A stretch of DNA of 15,712 nt from Pseudomonadota bacterium (GTDB lineage Bacteria; Pseudomonadota; Alphaproteobacteria; Rhizobiales; Rhizobiaceae). The DNA lies in NCBI GenBank assembly GCA_023393575.1, contig JAEWKX010000224.1:1-15712 (forward strand). Reading direction: 5' to 3'. The notes under the pieces are model-generated. The model saw only the letters and a list, made by a program, of their open reading frames with translations, ran no database searches and was not told where the DNA came from. The position numbers and the translations under genes were made by a program. This document shows, piece after piece, positions 1 to 7,932 of the stretch; within the stretch, counting starts at the first letter, position 1, and each line of letters begins with the position of its first letter.

Positions 1-1395
1 CACAGGAGCAGAGATGTCCTTCATCAGCACGAACTGGCCACCGCCCATGTCACGCCGGTAGGTCTGCAGCAGGAAGGGTTCCGCATTACGTCCCGCCGCC
101 AGCCCTACCCGGTCGTTGAAGATGCGGCGATTGCGACAGTTGGCCATATTCCAGGCGACATCGCCCGGCCGCTGCGGGTGCGAGAATTTACGGTTGTGGG
201 TTGGCAGATAACCGTTCTCGTCGACGGCGGCGCAGAAGGCGATGCGTTCGTCGCTCGCGGCCGCCTTTTCCTGGATGGAAGGAAGCACCGCATCGGTAAA
301 TTCCGTAAACCGGGTCATGTACTGCACGGGGTCCGTACCCCGGATCGGCTGGTACTGGCGGTCGAAGAGCGCTGCCATGTCGATGCGCCCCGCCGTGACG
401 GCAGCCTCGAACGTGCCTGCCACCTCCTCAGCGAGGGCGATGGCCGTCCGTATGTAGGGACTGTCCGGGGTTTCCGTGCCCGTGCTGGCCGTCGCCTGGA
501 TGATACGCTCGGAGATGGCCACCACCTCGCCGACGCGCGACGAGGTTTCCTGGAGCTTGTCGTTGGACACGAGGATCGCGGCCGCGGCCGCGGCAATCGA
601 ACCTGCAAATTCACCGCACTGGCGATCGACGGCTTCCGTTGCGCCGGCAAGCGAGGAAGCGCTGTCCAGGATCTGCGACATGACGTCTTCGACGCCCTTG
701 AACGAACCTTGGACCTCCGTCGCGGTCGCCTTCACGCCCTGTGCGGATACGCGGGCACCCTCGCCGGCAGTGACCAGCCGGTCGATCCGGCCGCCCAGCT
801 GCTCGAGTGTCGATTGAATGGAGCTGGTGGTTTGCGATGTCTGAAGCGACAGCGCGCGCACTTCGGCGGCGACGACCGCGAAGCCCTTGCCGGCATCGCC
901 GGCCCGTGCAGCCTCGATGGCTGCATTCAGGGCCAGAAGGTTGGTCTGGCGGGCAATCGTGCCGATGGCATCGGCGAGCCGGGCGACGTCCGCAAGTGCA
1001 GAGGAGAAGGATCGTATCTCCTCGCCTATTTCCTGCGAGGCGGCGACCATGTGGTCGATCGCGGTAACCGATCCGTTCAATTGCTGCGCCTGTTCGCCGA
1101 GCACCTTTCGTGCGCTGGCGGCCAGCTTGTCGGTTTCCCCGAGAGAGCGGGCAATGTCCCCGTTGGCCTCGGCTATCGCCTCCGCAGCCTGTGTCAGGCG
1201 GGAGAGAAGGGCTGCGTGCTCCGCCGACTGGGAGGCAGTGTCCTGGATGGTTCCGGCGATATCGACGAGATGCAGGCCAAGGTCCGAGGCTTCGAGGGCC
1301 AGCCTTGAGACTGCAGCCTGCAATACATCCTTGCCGACCATCCCCGCAGGAGGGGCCGCGAGATCTTCGTCAAGTTGAACAACAGCACCCAACAC
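1..1395 (-). CDS. Soluble methyl-accepting chemotaxis protein (3' end cut by window)
   Basis: Cytoplasmic chemoreceptor that would pass signals to CheA/CheW. The visible 465 residues contain no membrane segment. The conserved signalling hairpin tip is at about residues 147-183 and includes [20 protein letters not shown] and [13 protein letters not shown]. Flanking heptad-rich helices occupy about 50-330. A C-terminal sensory-type region follows, with the motifs [33 protein letters not shown] and MKDISAP, an extension seen on many soluble proteobacterial MCPs. The last roughly 20 residues lie beyond base 1. No ATG opens the frame: GTG at 1395 and TTG at 1392 are candidates. GGGAGG ends about 5 nt before the TTG, so TTG is quite plausible; an ATG at 1341 would trim 18 residues. 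A poly-alanine stretch (about residues 267-272) is encoded by a GCGGCC run near 578-594. Family assignment is sure; ligand and exact start are not. Confidence 0.93.
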   Translation of the reverse strand, partial: MLGAVVQLDEDLAAPPAGMVGKDVLQAAVSRLALEASDLGLHLVDIAGTIQDTASQSAEHAALLSRLTQAAEAIAEANGDIARSLGETDKLAASARKVLGEQAQQLNGSVTAIDHMVAASQEIGEEIRSFSSALADVARLADAIGTIARQTNLLALNAAIEAARAGDAGKGFAVVAAEVRALSLQTSQTTSSIQSTLEQLGGRIDRLVTAGEGARVSAQGVKATATEVQGSFKGVEDVMSQILDSASSLAGATEAVDRQCGEFAGSIAAAAAAILVSNDKLQETSSRVGEVVAISERIIQATASTGTETPDSPYIRTAIALAEEVAGTFEAAVTAGRIDMAALFDRQYQPIRGTDPVQYMTRFTEFTDAVLPSIQEKAAASDERIAFCAAVDENGYLPTHNRKFSHPQRPGDVAWNMANCRNRRIFNDRVGLAAGRNAEPFLLQTYRRDMGGGQFVLMKDISAPV

Positions 1396-1481
1396 ACCCT
1401 CCCAAGTATATCGGAAGATTATGTGCCTGCAGGGTTAACAATCCGTATAGCAGCCTGTTGTCCGGGCGACGAGGCGGGCAA

Positions 1482-1646
1482 TCAGAACTGGTCGAAAGCC
1501 TTGGGGTCGATGCCGAGGATGGCAAGATCGCGCTTGGCGGGCTTGCGATGGTTCTCGACGGCGTTCGAGGCATTGACGGCGGCGCCGAAGACAGCGAAGG
1601 CGCGACCGAGAAAACCACCGCGGACATGCTGGCGTTGGGTCGACAT
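1482..1646 (-). CDS. Small basic hypothetical protein, 54 aa
   Basis: Short gene supported by a strong ribosome binding site: AAGGAG lies 6 nt upstream of the ATG at 1646. The product begins MSTQRQHVRGGFLGRAFAVF and ends in ILGIDPKAFDQF. The first half has a short amphipathic or hydrophobic stretch (GFLGRAFAVFGAAVNA); the second half is basic (ENHRKPAKRD). There is no clear signal peptide and no domain that I recognise. It lies 86 nt upstream of the chemoreceptor on the same strand, so co-transcription is possible but not shown. The frame stays open upstream to 1802, but the Shine-Dalgarno sequence favours the short form. Function unknown. Confidence 0.6.
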   Translation of the reverse strand: MSTQRQHVRGGFLGRAFAVFGAAVNASNAVENHRKPAKRDLAILGIDPKAFDQF

Positions 1647-1717
1647 GATGTGCTCCTTTGTGTTGACCCGAATATGGTCCGGCCTGCTGTTTATGCAATG
1701 CACAAGCGAGCAAGGGA

Positions 1718-1738
1718 GGCATGTTCGAAAAGCATGCC
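1718..1738. promoter_or_regulatory. Inverted repeat in divergent intergenic region (candidate operator)
   Basis: GGCATG (1718-1723) and CATGCC (1733-1738) form a perfect 6-bp inverted repeat around a 9-nt centre that itself contains the palindrome TTCGAA (1724-1729). It lies in the 169-nt region between the divergent 54-aa gene and the ArsC-family gene, where a dimeric regulator could control either side. There is no T-tract, so it is not terminator-like. Short repeats can arise by chance; this is a candidate only. Confidence 0.3.
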
Positions 1739-1815
1739 ACGATATGATCGGAGTCAATGCTTGCCCAAAGAATGCTCTGCTTGTTATCGCTTCCTCCAAC
1801 ACATGGAGGCATGAC

Positions 1816-2166
1816 GTGACGACGACGATCTACGGCATCAGGAATTGCGACACGATGAAGAGGGCCCGTGCCTGGCTTGAGGAGCGGGGCATCTCCTACC
1901 GCTTCCACGACTACAGGAACGAAGGCATCGACCGCGGACATCTGGAACGCTGGGTCGACGCCGCAGGCTGGGAGACGGTGCTGAACCGCGCGGGTACCAC
2001 GTTTCGCAAACTGGACGACGCGGCCAAGACCGGCCTCGACCGGGAAAAGGCGATCCGGCTGATGATGGAGCAGCCGTCGATGATCAAGCGGCCGGTGCTG
2101 GAGGCGGATGGACAGATCGCGGTCGGGTTCAAGCCCGAGTTCTACGAACCGCTGTTCTGCAAGTAA
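1816..2166 (+). CDS. ArsC/Spx-family (YffB-like) thioredoxin-fold protein
   Basis: Small thioredoxin-fold protein of the arsenate reductase ArsC / Spx superfamily, 116 aa, the usual family length. The N-terminus TTTIYGIRNCDTMKRARAWL carries the single active-site-type cysteine C11. The mid-region FHDYRNEG and the late motif MIKRPVLE (R92) match the family's substrate/anion-binding arginine region. It resembles YffB-type members, whose physiological substrate is not settled, more than dedicated arsenate reductases; no other ars genes are nearby. The chosen start is GTG at 1816, because GGAGG (1805-1809) lies 6 nt upstream, whereas the ATG at 1811 is out of frame and stops at once. It is followed after 3 nt by the YbaK-type deacylase gene, so the two are probably co-translated. 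Confidence 0.9.
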   Translation: MTTTIYGIRNCDTMKRARAWLEERGISYRFHDYRNEGIDRGHLERWVDAAGWETVLNRAGTTFRKLDDAAKTGLDREKAIRLMMEQPSMIKRPVLEADGQIAVGFKPEFYEPLFCK

Positions 2167-2169
2167 TCC

Positions 2170-2646
2170 ATGTCCAAGTCCACTCGTGCCACCCAAACGC
2201 TGACCAAAGCCGGCATTTTCTTCACCACCGTTACTTACGGCTACGATCCGGATGCCGAACGCATCGGCCTGCAGGCGGCTGAAGCGATCGGGGAGCCGCC
2301 GCACCGGGTGTTGAAGACGCTAATGGCGGAGGTGGACGGCAAGCCGGTCTGCGTCGTCGTGCCGTCCGACAGGGAGGTCAGCATGAAGAAACTTGCGGCG
2401 GCCTTCGGCGGCAAGTCGGCCGCCATGATGAAGCCTGCCGACGCGGAACGGATGACCGGCTACCATGTCGGCGGCATCAGTCCGTTCGGGCAGAAGAAGA
2501 CGGTTGCGACCGCCATCGAGGAACGGGCGTTCGGCGAACCTTATGTCTACATCAACGGAGGGCAGCGGGGCCTGCAGGTGCGACTTGCGCCCATCGACGC
2601 CCAGGCGGTCCTGAAGGCGGTCGCCGCCCCGCTCGTTGCGGAATAA
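2170..2646 (+). CDS. ybaK: YbaK/EbsC-type Cys-tRNA(Pro) deacylase
   Basis: Editing enzyme that hydrolyses mischarged Cys-tRNA(Pro) in trans, acting with prolyl-tRNA synthetase in the cytoplasm. At 158 aa it has the standard length of YbaK proteins. Visible hallmarks are the lysine in HRVLKTLM (K49), equivalent to the conserved functional lysine of the family; the strand CVVVPSDREVSMKKLA; the loop GYHVGGISPFGQKK (about residues 97-110); and YINGGQRGLQVRL near the C-terminus. The ATG at 2170 starts 3 nt after the stop of the ArsC-family gene, indicating translational coupling; no strong Shine-Dalgarno sequence is evident. The M29 aminopeptidase gene follows 61 nt later. Assignment is firm at family level. 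Confidence 0.93.
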   Translation: MSKSTRATQTLTKAGIFFTTVTYGYDPDAERIGLQAAEAIGEPPHRVLKTLMAEVDGKPVCVVVPSDREVSMKKLAAAFGGKSAAMMKPADAERMTGYHVGGISPFGQKKTVATAIEERAFGEPYVYINGGQRGLQVRLAPIDAQAVLKAVAAPLVAE

Positions 2647-2673
2647 CTTCAAACCGCAACCGAAGCGTATTAT
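2644..2673 (+). promoter_or_regulatory. Weak candidate promoter before M29 aminopeptidase gene
   Basis: TATTAT at 2668-2673 matches five of six positions of the -10 consensus and lies 34 nt before the ATG at 2708. The -35 region around 2644-2650 (TAACTTC) is poor. The aminopeptidase gene may have its own start or may be read through from the upstream pair. Confidence 0.25.
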
Positions 2674-2707
2674 GTCTCCCTGAACCTCCTCAGACAGGAC
2701 AGTGACC

Positions 2708-3961
2708 ATGAACATCCATTCCGAGATCAAGACGACCATCGACCCGATCAAACTCGACAAGCTGGCGGAGGTTGCCGTTAAGGTCGGCTTGCAGCTGCAG
2801 CGCGATCAGGATCTCGTCATGACGGCGCCGCTGGCGGCCCTGCCGCTGGTACGCCTCATTACCAAGCACGCCTACATGGCCGGTGCCGGGCTCGTCACCA
2901 CCTTCTATTCCGACGAGGAGACGACCCTCGCCCGTTATGCGCATGCAGCGGATGCGAGCTTCGAGAGGGCCGCGGGCTGGCTCTACGAAGGCATGGCGAA
3001 AGCCTATGCCGATGGCGCCGCACGGCTCGCGATCGCCGGCGACAACCCGCTTCTGCTTTCCGGTCAGGATCCCGCCAGGGTGGCACGCGCCAACCGGGCG
3101 AACTCCACGGCCTACAAGCCGGCTCTGGAGAAGATCTCCAACTTCGACATCAACTGGAACATCGTCTCCTACCCCAACCCCTCCTGGGCGAAGGTCGTCT
3201 TCCCGGAGCTTCCCGAGGATGAAGCGGTCTTACGTTTGGCCGAGGCCATCTTCGCTGCCTCGCGCGTCGATGTCGCCGATCCGATCGCAGCCTGGGCCGA
3301 GCACAATGCCAACCTGAAAACGCGGTCGTCCTGGCTGAACGGCGAGCGGTTCTCGGCCCTGCATTTCACCGGCCCCGGCACCGACCTGACGGTGGGCCTG
3401 GCGGACGTCCATGAATGGCACGGCGGCGCCTCCACCGCCAAGAACGGCGTCACCTGCAACCCGAACATCCCGACGGAAGAGGTCTTCACCACCCCCCATG
3501 CGATGAGGGTCGAAGGCTATGCCTCGTCCACCAAGCCGCTGTCGCACCAGGGTACGCTGATCGACGAGATCCAAGTGCGCTTCGAAGGCGGCCGCATCGT
3601 CGAAGCGAAGGCATCCAGGGGCGAGGCGGTCCTCAACAAGGTGCTCGACACCGACGAAGGCGCCCGCCGCCTTGGCGAAGTGGCACTGGTGCCGCATTCC
3701 TCGCCGATCTCGGCGAGCGGCATCCTGTTCTACAACACCCTCTTCGACGAGAACGCCTCCTGCCACATCGCACTCGGCCAATGCTATTCGAAGTGCTTCC
3801 TCGACGGCGCCTCGCTCAGCCAGGAGCAGATCGCCGCCCAGGGCGGCAATTCCAGCCTCATCCACATCGACTGGATGATCGGTTCCGACAAGGTCGATAT
3901 CGACGGCATCAGGGCGGATGGCTCACGCGTGCCGGTGATGCGAAAGGGCAAATGGGCCTAA
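2708..3961 (+). CDS. M29-family metalloaminopeptidase (AmpS/PepS type)
   Basis: Cytoplasmic dinuclear-metal exopeptidase that removes N-terminal residues from peptides; 417 aa, the usual length for M29 (thermophilic aminopeptidase) enzymes. Family signatures include GPGTDLTVGL (223-231), NIPTEEVFTTPH with the metal-ligand glutamate near 257/258, LGEVALVP with E324, ENASCHIALGQCYS with H353, and LIHIDWMIGS with H387 and D389. All expected metal-binding positions are present, so the enzyme should be active. The ATG at 2708 is preferred, with AGGAC about 9 nt upstream. An in-frame GTG at 2702 would add two residues. It follows the YbaK-type gene on the same strand and converges with the small exported-protein gene at 4005. 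Substrate range cannot be read from the sequence. Confidence 0.95.
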   Translation: MNIHSEIKTTIDPIKLDKLAEVAVKVGLQLQRDQDLVMTAPLAALPLVRLITKHAYMAGAGLVTTFYSDEETTLARYAHAADASFERAAGWLYEGMAKAYADGAARLAIAGDNPLLLSGQDPARVARANRANSTAYKPALEKISNFDINWNIVSYPNPSWAKVVFPELPEDEAVLRLAEAIFAASRVDVADPIAAWAEHNANLKTRSSWLNGERFSALHFTGPGTDLTVGLADVHEWHGGASTAKNGVTCNPNIPTEEVFTTPHAMRVEGYASSTKPLSHQGTLIDEIQVRFEGGRIVEAKASRGEAVLNKVLDTDEGARRLGEVALVPHSSPISASGILFYNTLFDENASCHIALGQCYSKCFLDGASLSQEQIAAQGGNSSLIHIDWMIGSDKVDIDGIRADGSRVPVMRKGKWA

Positions 3962-4004
3962 TTTCCGAACGCCGAACGACGGGCAAGCGGTCCACCACCG
4001 AAAG

Positions 4005-4337
4005 TCAGCGATAGTAGATGATCCTGCCGCCATTGGCGGCAGTCTGCACCCAGAGCACGTTGCGTACGGCGATCTTGCGACGCGCCAACGCATCCAGCAA
4101 TGCGGGATCGCCCATCACGATCCGTTGGGCTATGCGCATGCGTGCCGGATAGAGGAAGTAAGATGGATGACGCTCGTCTTCCGAAGGATCCTGGGTTATC
4201 GAAATGGCGGTTACGCCATCATCGTAGTACCGCCCGAACAGGAAGGCTGAAAGCTCGCTCTGTTCGGCCTGCGACGGCTCGGCAACCGCGGCGCTGAGCA
4301 GGATGCCCATGGCAGCGGCAGAAAATATTCCCTTCAT
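4005..4337 (-). CDS. Small exported hypothetical protein, 110 aa
   Basis: Unrecognised protein with a convincing signal peptide: MKGIFSAAAMGILLSAAVA, followed by a likely signal peptidase I site near A19 or after SQA. The mature part is about 85-90 residues, with FLFGRYYDDGVTAISIT, a DPSEDERHPSYF segment and a C-terminus rich in aromatic and basic residues (NGGRIIYYR). There is no lipobox cysteine and no cysteine in the mature part. The ATG at 4337 is chosen because AGGAG lies 6 nt upstream; an adjacent GTG at 4340 would add one residue. It lies 97 nt downstream of xseA on the same strand and could share its transcript. Probably a periplasmic or secreted protein of unknown role. Confidence 0.72.
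   Translation of the reverse strand: MKGIFSAAAMGILLSAAVAEPSQAEQSELSAFLFGRYYDDGVTAISITQDPSEDERHPSYFLYPARMRIAQRIVMGDPALLDALARRKIAVRNVLWVQTAANGGRIIYYR
4024..4042. repeat. Perfect 8-bp inverted repeat at 3' end of exported-protein gene
   Basis: CTGCCGCC (4024-4031), loop ATT, GGCGGCAG (4035-4042). This gives a stable GC-rich hairpin on either strand. It lies within the last codons of the 4005-4337 gene and about 60 nt past the stop of the convergent aminopeptidase gene. No T-run follows on either strand, so if it attenuates convergent transcription it is not a classical intrinsic terminator; it may simply be coding sequence. Confidence 0.35.
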
Positions 4338-4434
4338 CACTCGCTCCTGATGCCAAATACGGATAAGGCCGCCCCTGGAGGAGATAGGCGAGCGCGAGCA
4401 GAATTTAAGGGCACCGCCGCACGGACGGAAATCG

Positions 4435-6042
4435 TCAGAACAAGCTGCCCTGCTTCGGCGGCTCGGACACCGTCACCGGCTTCGGCTTCTTACGGGGAAC
4501 CTCCGTGGTCGGTGTCGGCGGCGGCACCGTCGCGGCATCGGCACCCGCCACCGCAGAGATGCGTCCATCCGCCCATTCGATGGCCAGGGTTTGCCCGGCA
4601 CCGATGGCCGCGGCACGGGTGACAGGCCGGTCCCCGGCATCGCGCACCACGGCGTAGCCGCGCTTCAGTACGTTCTTGTAGGACAGCGACTGCAGTATCC
4701 GGTCCTGGGCTCCCATCATGCTGCGGTCCTTCGCCAGCGCGTGCGAGACAGCCGTATCCGCTTGCCGCATCAGCGAGGCCACATGCTGACGCTCGCGCTG
4801 CAGGTGCCCGGTCAGCCGCGCCGGCAGAGCCGAAAGCGCGGTCGCGGCGCGGGAGACGCGGTTGTGCTCCTTCAGCATGTGCCGCTCCAGGCATCGCTCC
4901 TTGCGCAGGACCTGTTCGCCGATGAAGCCCCGGCGCTCGGCTATCCGGCTTACCAGAAGCTCGAGCCGCAATCCTGCCGTCGCCCGCTCCAGGCTGCGAC
5001 GCTTGACCACGGTGGTTCGCTCCAGGCCTCGTCCCAGGCCCGCGGCGGCCTCGTCGAAACGGCGGCGCGGCAGGGCGAGCAACTGGTCGAGCGACGGCAG
5101 AGCCCGTACCAGAGCGCGCACCGACTGGCGGCGATGCTCCATATGGCGGCTCGCACAGCCCCGCAGGCGCGCCGCGAGGCTCGCGACCTGCGCGTCGAGC
5201 TCCGCCTTCACCGGCACCGCCATTTCGGCAGCGCCCGTCGGGGTGGGCGCGCGGCGGTCGGCTGCATGGTCGATCAGCGTCCAGTCCGTCTCGTGCCCGT
5301 CGGCGGCGATCAGTGGGATCGTGGAGGCCGCCGCGGCCCGGACGACGACCTCGTCGTTGAAGCCCCATAGGTCCTCCAGGCTGCCGCCACCGCGCGCGAC
5401 AATCAGCACGTCGGGCCTGGCGATCTGTCCGTCCGCCGTCAGGTCGTTGAAGCCGCGGATGGCCGCGGCAACCTCCTCGCCGGAGCCCTCGCCCTGCACC
5501 TTGACGGGCCAGACGATCACGTGGACGGGGAAGCGGTCGCTGATCCGGTGCAGGATGTCGCGGATGACCGCCCCCGTCGGCGAGGTCACGGCGCCTATCA
5601 CCTTCGGCAGGAAGGGCAGCGGTCTCTTGCGCTCCGTATCGAACAGGCCTTCGGCCGCCAGCTTGCGGCGGCGTTCCTCCAGCAACGCCATCAGCGCGCC
5701 GGCACCGGCCGGCTCCAGGCTCTCGATGACGATCTGGTATATCGAAGAGCCCGGGAAGGTCGTCACCTTGCCGGTGGCGATGACCTCCATTCCCTCCTCC
5801 GGCCTGAACCGGATGCGGGGAAACGTTCCTTTCCAGATCACCGCGTCGATGCGCGCCCGGTCGTCCTTCAAGCAGAAATAGGCATGGCCGGAGGAGTGCT
5901 GCCCGCGATAGCCCGAGATCTCGCCGCGTACGCGCACCTGGTCGAAGGCGGTCTCCACCGTCCTCTTGATCGAGCCGGACAGTTCGGAAACGGAGATTTC
6001 GACGAGATTGGTCGGCGAATCCTTGGCGGCAAAGGTACTCAT
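4435..6042 (-). CDS. xseA: Exodeoxyribonuclease VII large subunit
   Basis: Catalytic subunit of exonuclease VII, which degrades single-stranded DNA to oligonucleotides in complex with several XseB subunits. It is 535 aa, normal for rhizobia. An N-terminal OB-fold (about 12-110; [20 protein letters not shown]) is followed by the catalytic domain (about 130-330). Residues matching those reported essential in E. coli XseA are present: D162 in [10 protein letters not shown]217 in [17 protein letters not shown], and H250 and D253 in GHETDW. A long coiled-coil region (about 275-440) and a C-terminal segment with [10 protein letters not shown] and the terminal QGSLF complete the family layout. Just before H250 the sequence is [10 protein letters not shown] where the family usually has ISAVGHETD, so a buried valine is replaced by aspartate. 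The ATG at 6042 is preceded by AAGGA. xseB is not in this window. Confidence 0.97.
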   Translation of the reverse strand: MSTFAAKDSPTNLVEISVSELSGSIKRTVETAFDQVRVRGEISGYRGQHSSGHAYFCLKDDRARIDAVIWKGTFPRIRFRPEEGMEVIATGKVTTFPGSSIYQIVIESLEPAGAGALMALLEERRRKLAAEGLFDTERKRPLPFLPKVIGAVTSPTGAVIRDILHRISDRFPVHVIVWPVKVQGEGSGEEVAAAIRGFNDLTADGQIARPDVLIVARGGGSLEDLWGFNDEVVVRAAAASTIPLIAADGHETDWTLIDHAADRRAPTPTGAAEMAVPVKAELDAQVASLAARLRGCASRHMEHRRQSVRALVRALPSLDQLLALPRRRFDEAAAGLGRGLERTTVVKRRSLERATAGLRLELLVSRIAERRGFIGEQVLRKERCLERHMLKEHNRVSRAATALSALPARLTGHLQRERQHVASLMRQADTAVSHALAKDRSMMGAQDRILQSLSYKNVLKRGYAVVRDAGDRPVTRAAAIGAGQTLAIEWADGRISAVAGADAATVPPPTPTTEVPRKKPKPVTVSEPPKQGSLF

Positions 6043-6301
6043 GCCATCCTTCTATAGGAATGGAAACTTGATTTCACCTCCCCCGGCTGCCGCTTCATGG
6101 GGATGATCCGGTGGAGAAATTTCGCGTCCAAAGCAAACCGCCCGGCGTCCGGATTCGAGGCATGGCTGTAACCGCTTGAACTCAATAGCTCTATTTCCAA
6201 TCGAAGATTCCGTCACAAGGTCCGGAGACTTTTTCCGCACTCTGTTCATCCCCCGCCCCGAACTCCACCGGACAATGGGCGGATCACAATGGAGACCAGA
6301 A
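6043..6301. other. Divergent intergenic region between xseA and the spike locus
   Basis: This 259-nt stretch holds no convincing gene; a minus-strand frame here (6052-6321) has no family features. It must contain the promoters for xseA leftward and for the spike genes rightward. I found no pair of good -35/-10 boxes; TTGAAC at 6176-6181 is the best -35-like hexamer on the plus strand, but nothing matching the -10 consensus lies 16-18 nt downstream. The spike promoter may need an activator or another sigma factor. A ribosome binding site (GGAGA) lies 6 nt before the ATG at 6302. Confidence 0.5.
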
Positions 6302-6565
6302 ATGACCGATCGCTTTGCCAATGTTCAAGCCTCCTTGTCCGGTCCCGCTGCTTCCGGCTTCGCCGTGACGCCCAGTGATGCGACCGACCTGCCGGAAACG
6401 ACGCGCGCGATCTACGTGGGGTCCGGCGGCAACGTCACCGTCCGTATGCTGACCGGAGAGACGCTGGCATTCGCGTCGGTTTCGTCGGGCACCATTCTTC
6501 CCGTCCGCGCGACGCGGATCCTTGCGACCGGCACGACGTGCACCGACCTGGTGGGGCTGGTGTGA
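6302..6565 (+). CDS. Spike base protein, RCAP_rcc01079 (GhsA-like) family
   Basis: Compact 87-aa protein that I assign to the phage/gene-transfer-agent spike base family typified by rcc01079 (GhsA) of Rhodobacter capsulatus. Matching features are the start MTDRFANVQASLSGPA, the core TTRAIYVGSGGNVTVRM, and the end TILPVRATRILATGTT followed by a short hydrophobic terminus (LVGLV). In that family the protein anchors a fibre to the virion. There is no signal peptide or membrane segment. GGAGA lies 6 nt before the ATG. Its stop codon overlaps the next start by one base (TGATG), so it is translationally coupled to the fibre gene. Its GC-rich composition is like that of its neighbours, which argues for a long-resident locus. 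The family call is from remembered pattern, not an alignment. Confidence 0.8.
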   Translation: MTDRFANVQASLSGPAASGFAVTPSDATDLPETTRAIYVGSGGNVTVRMLTGETLAFASVSSGTILPVRATRILATGTTCTDLVGLV

Positions 6566-7932
6566 TGACGTTGCTTTCGCTCGGCCTGGGGCTCACCGCA
6601 GCCTCTCCTCCCGCCTGGTTCAGCCAGCCGGCCTACACCGCCATTTCGGAAGCCACGGGTCTTCCCTCGGGTCCCTCTTTCGTTGCGGATTTCTGCCGAG
6701 GGCGCTTTGCGGTCACCCGGGTAGAGACGCAGGCGATCGGATCCTCGACGCCGGCTGCCCTCTCACAGCTGTCTCCATCCGGCCTCGCCGATCTCTTCTC
6801 GTATTCGCGCAGCAGTGCCGCAAGCTACGTCGACGCCTCCGGCCGGTTGCAGCTTGCCGCCATCGACGAGCCCCGCTCCGACTGGGCGACCGGCACCGGC
6901 GCGCTGCTTCTGGAACGCCCTTCGACGAACATGCTGCTTTACTCGCAGACATTGTCGGCGGCTTCTTGGATCAAGTCCGCGTCCCTTCTTCCGGGGCAGA
7001 CGATGACATCCGGATCCCTGACGCTCGAAAGCGTTCGCCGGTCGGGGGAGGTGTTCGGCGGACTGCAACAGCAGGCCAGCATCGTCGACGGCATGCAGTA
7101 CACGTTCTCCGTCTTCGTGAGCCGGCAGGATGGAGGCGTGTCATGGTTAGGCCTCTACAACAATACGGATGCGCTCTGGCAGACGACGGTGCAGATCAGC
7201 TGGCCGGCGGCGCCTGCACCGCTGACGACGGCGCACGTCTCCATTCCGTCCAACGGACAAAGAAACGCGCCCTCGGACATCAGGATACAGCCGCTGTCGG
7301 GCGGCATCTATCGCCTGTCCTTTACCTTCGTCCCGACATTGGCCACCGGTGACCTGATCAGCGTCAACGCGCAGGCCAATCGCGCTGCCGACATGACTGC
7401 CAACTATTTCGGCGGGTTCCAGCTCGAACCGTCACCCTTCGTCACCTCGTACATGCCGACAGGCAATTCCGCCGCCATCCGGGCCGCCGACCGATGCCGG
7501 CTGTCGCCCACCGGCGAAGCGCTCCTCCAGCGGGACGCGGCGAGCGTGCTTGTCCAGGCGGAGGATTTGTCCGGCGCGGGGGGACGGTTGCTGGGCGCGG
7601 GCGGCGATACGGGCCTTCTCTCCATCGGCGGCGACGGCACCGGCCTTGCCGTCGGCACCGAAACCCCACTTCCGATCGGCGCCGGCCTGGCTAGCCCGCC
7701 TCCGACCCTTGGCTGCGCATTCACCTTCGATGCTTCGGGGAAAGCCGGCTGCCACAATGGTGCCAGCGTCGCATCGCATGCGTTTCCCATCGACGCCGCC
7801 CGGGTCCCGGCCTATCTCGGCAGGGACGGCGACGGCAACTTCGCCAGCGGCCGGTACCGGGGTCTGGTCCTCTGGCCGTTCCGGATGACCGAGACATCCC
7901 TGCAGGCAAAGACGGTTCCCCATGTCCCTTGA
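6565..7932 (+). CDS. Phage/GTA-type head spike fibre protein (GhsB-like) with LamG-like C-terminus
   Basis: 455-aa fibre or adhesin protein coupled to the spike base gene. The segment around 78-128 (FSYSRSSAASYVDASGRLQ, then AAIDEPRSDW, then LLLERPSTNMLLYSQ) is the hallmark found in prophage and GTA spike/fibre proteins of alphaproteobacteria. Residues about 130-310 form a beta-rich module ending GGFQLEPSPFVTSYMPTG and AAIRAADRC, typical of carbohydrate-binding or head-fibre domains. Residues about 315-450, ending AYLGRDGDGNFASGRYRG and LVLWPFRMTETSLQAKT, resemble a concanavalin/LamG-like fold. In R. capsulatus the equivalent fibre binds the recipient's capsule polysaccharide. ATG at 6565 is favoured by the TGATG overlap; an upstream in-frame ATG at 6538 would lie inside the base gene. 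There is no signal peptide, as expected for a virion protein. Confidence 0.8.
   Translation: MTLLSLGLGLTAASPPAWFSQPAYTAISEATGLPSGPSFVADFCRGRFAVTRVETQAIGSSTPAALSQLSPSGLADLFSYSRSSAASYVDASGRLQLAAIDEPRSDWATGTGALLLERPSTNMLLYSQTLSAASWIKSASLLPGQTMTSGSLTLESVRRSGEVFGGLQQQASIVDGMQYTFSVFVSRQDGGVSWLGLYNNTDALWQTTVQISWPAAPAPLTTAHVSIPSNGQRNAPSDIRIQPLSGGIYRLSFTFVPTLATGDLISVNAQANRAADMTANYFGGFQLEPSPFVTSYMPTGNSAAIRAADRCRLSPTGEALLQRDAASVLVQAEDLSGAGGRLLGAGGDTGLLSIGGDGTGLAVGTETPLPIGAGLASPPPTLGCAFTFDASGKAGCHNGASVASHAFPIDAARVPAYLGRDGDGNFASGRYRGLVLWPFRMTETSLQAKTVPHVP

Noticed and set aside
578-594. GCGGCC repeat (overlapping NotI sites)
   Set aside because: It encodes a poly-alanine run inside the chemoreceptor and is explained by coding content.
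178-1308. Long plus-strand ORF of 376 codons opposite the chemoreceptor
   Set aside because: The minus strand encodes an unmistakable MCP signalling domain; this frame is a GC-driven antisense shadow with no domain features.
6052-6321. Minus-strand 89-codon ORF between xseA and the spike genes
   Set aside because: No ribosome binding site or recognisable features; it covers the region that must hold two promoters and overlaps the spike base start.
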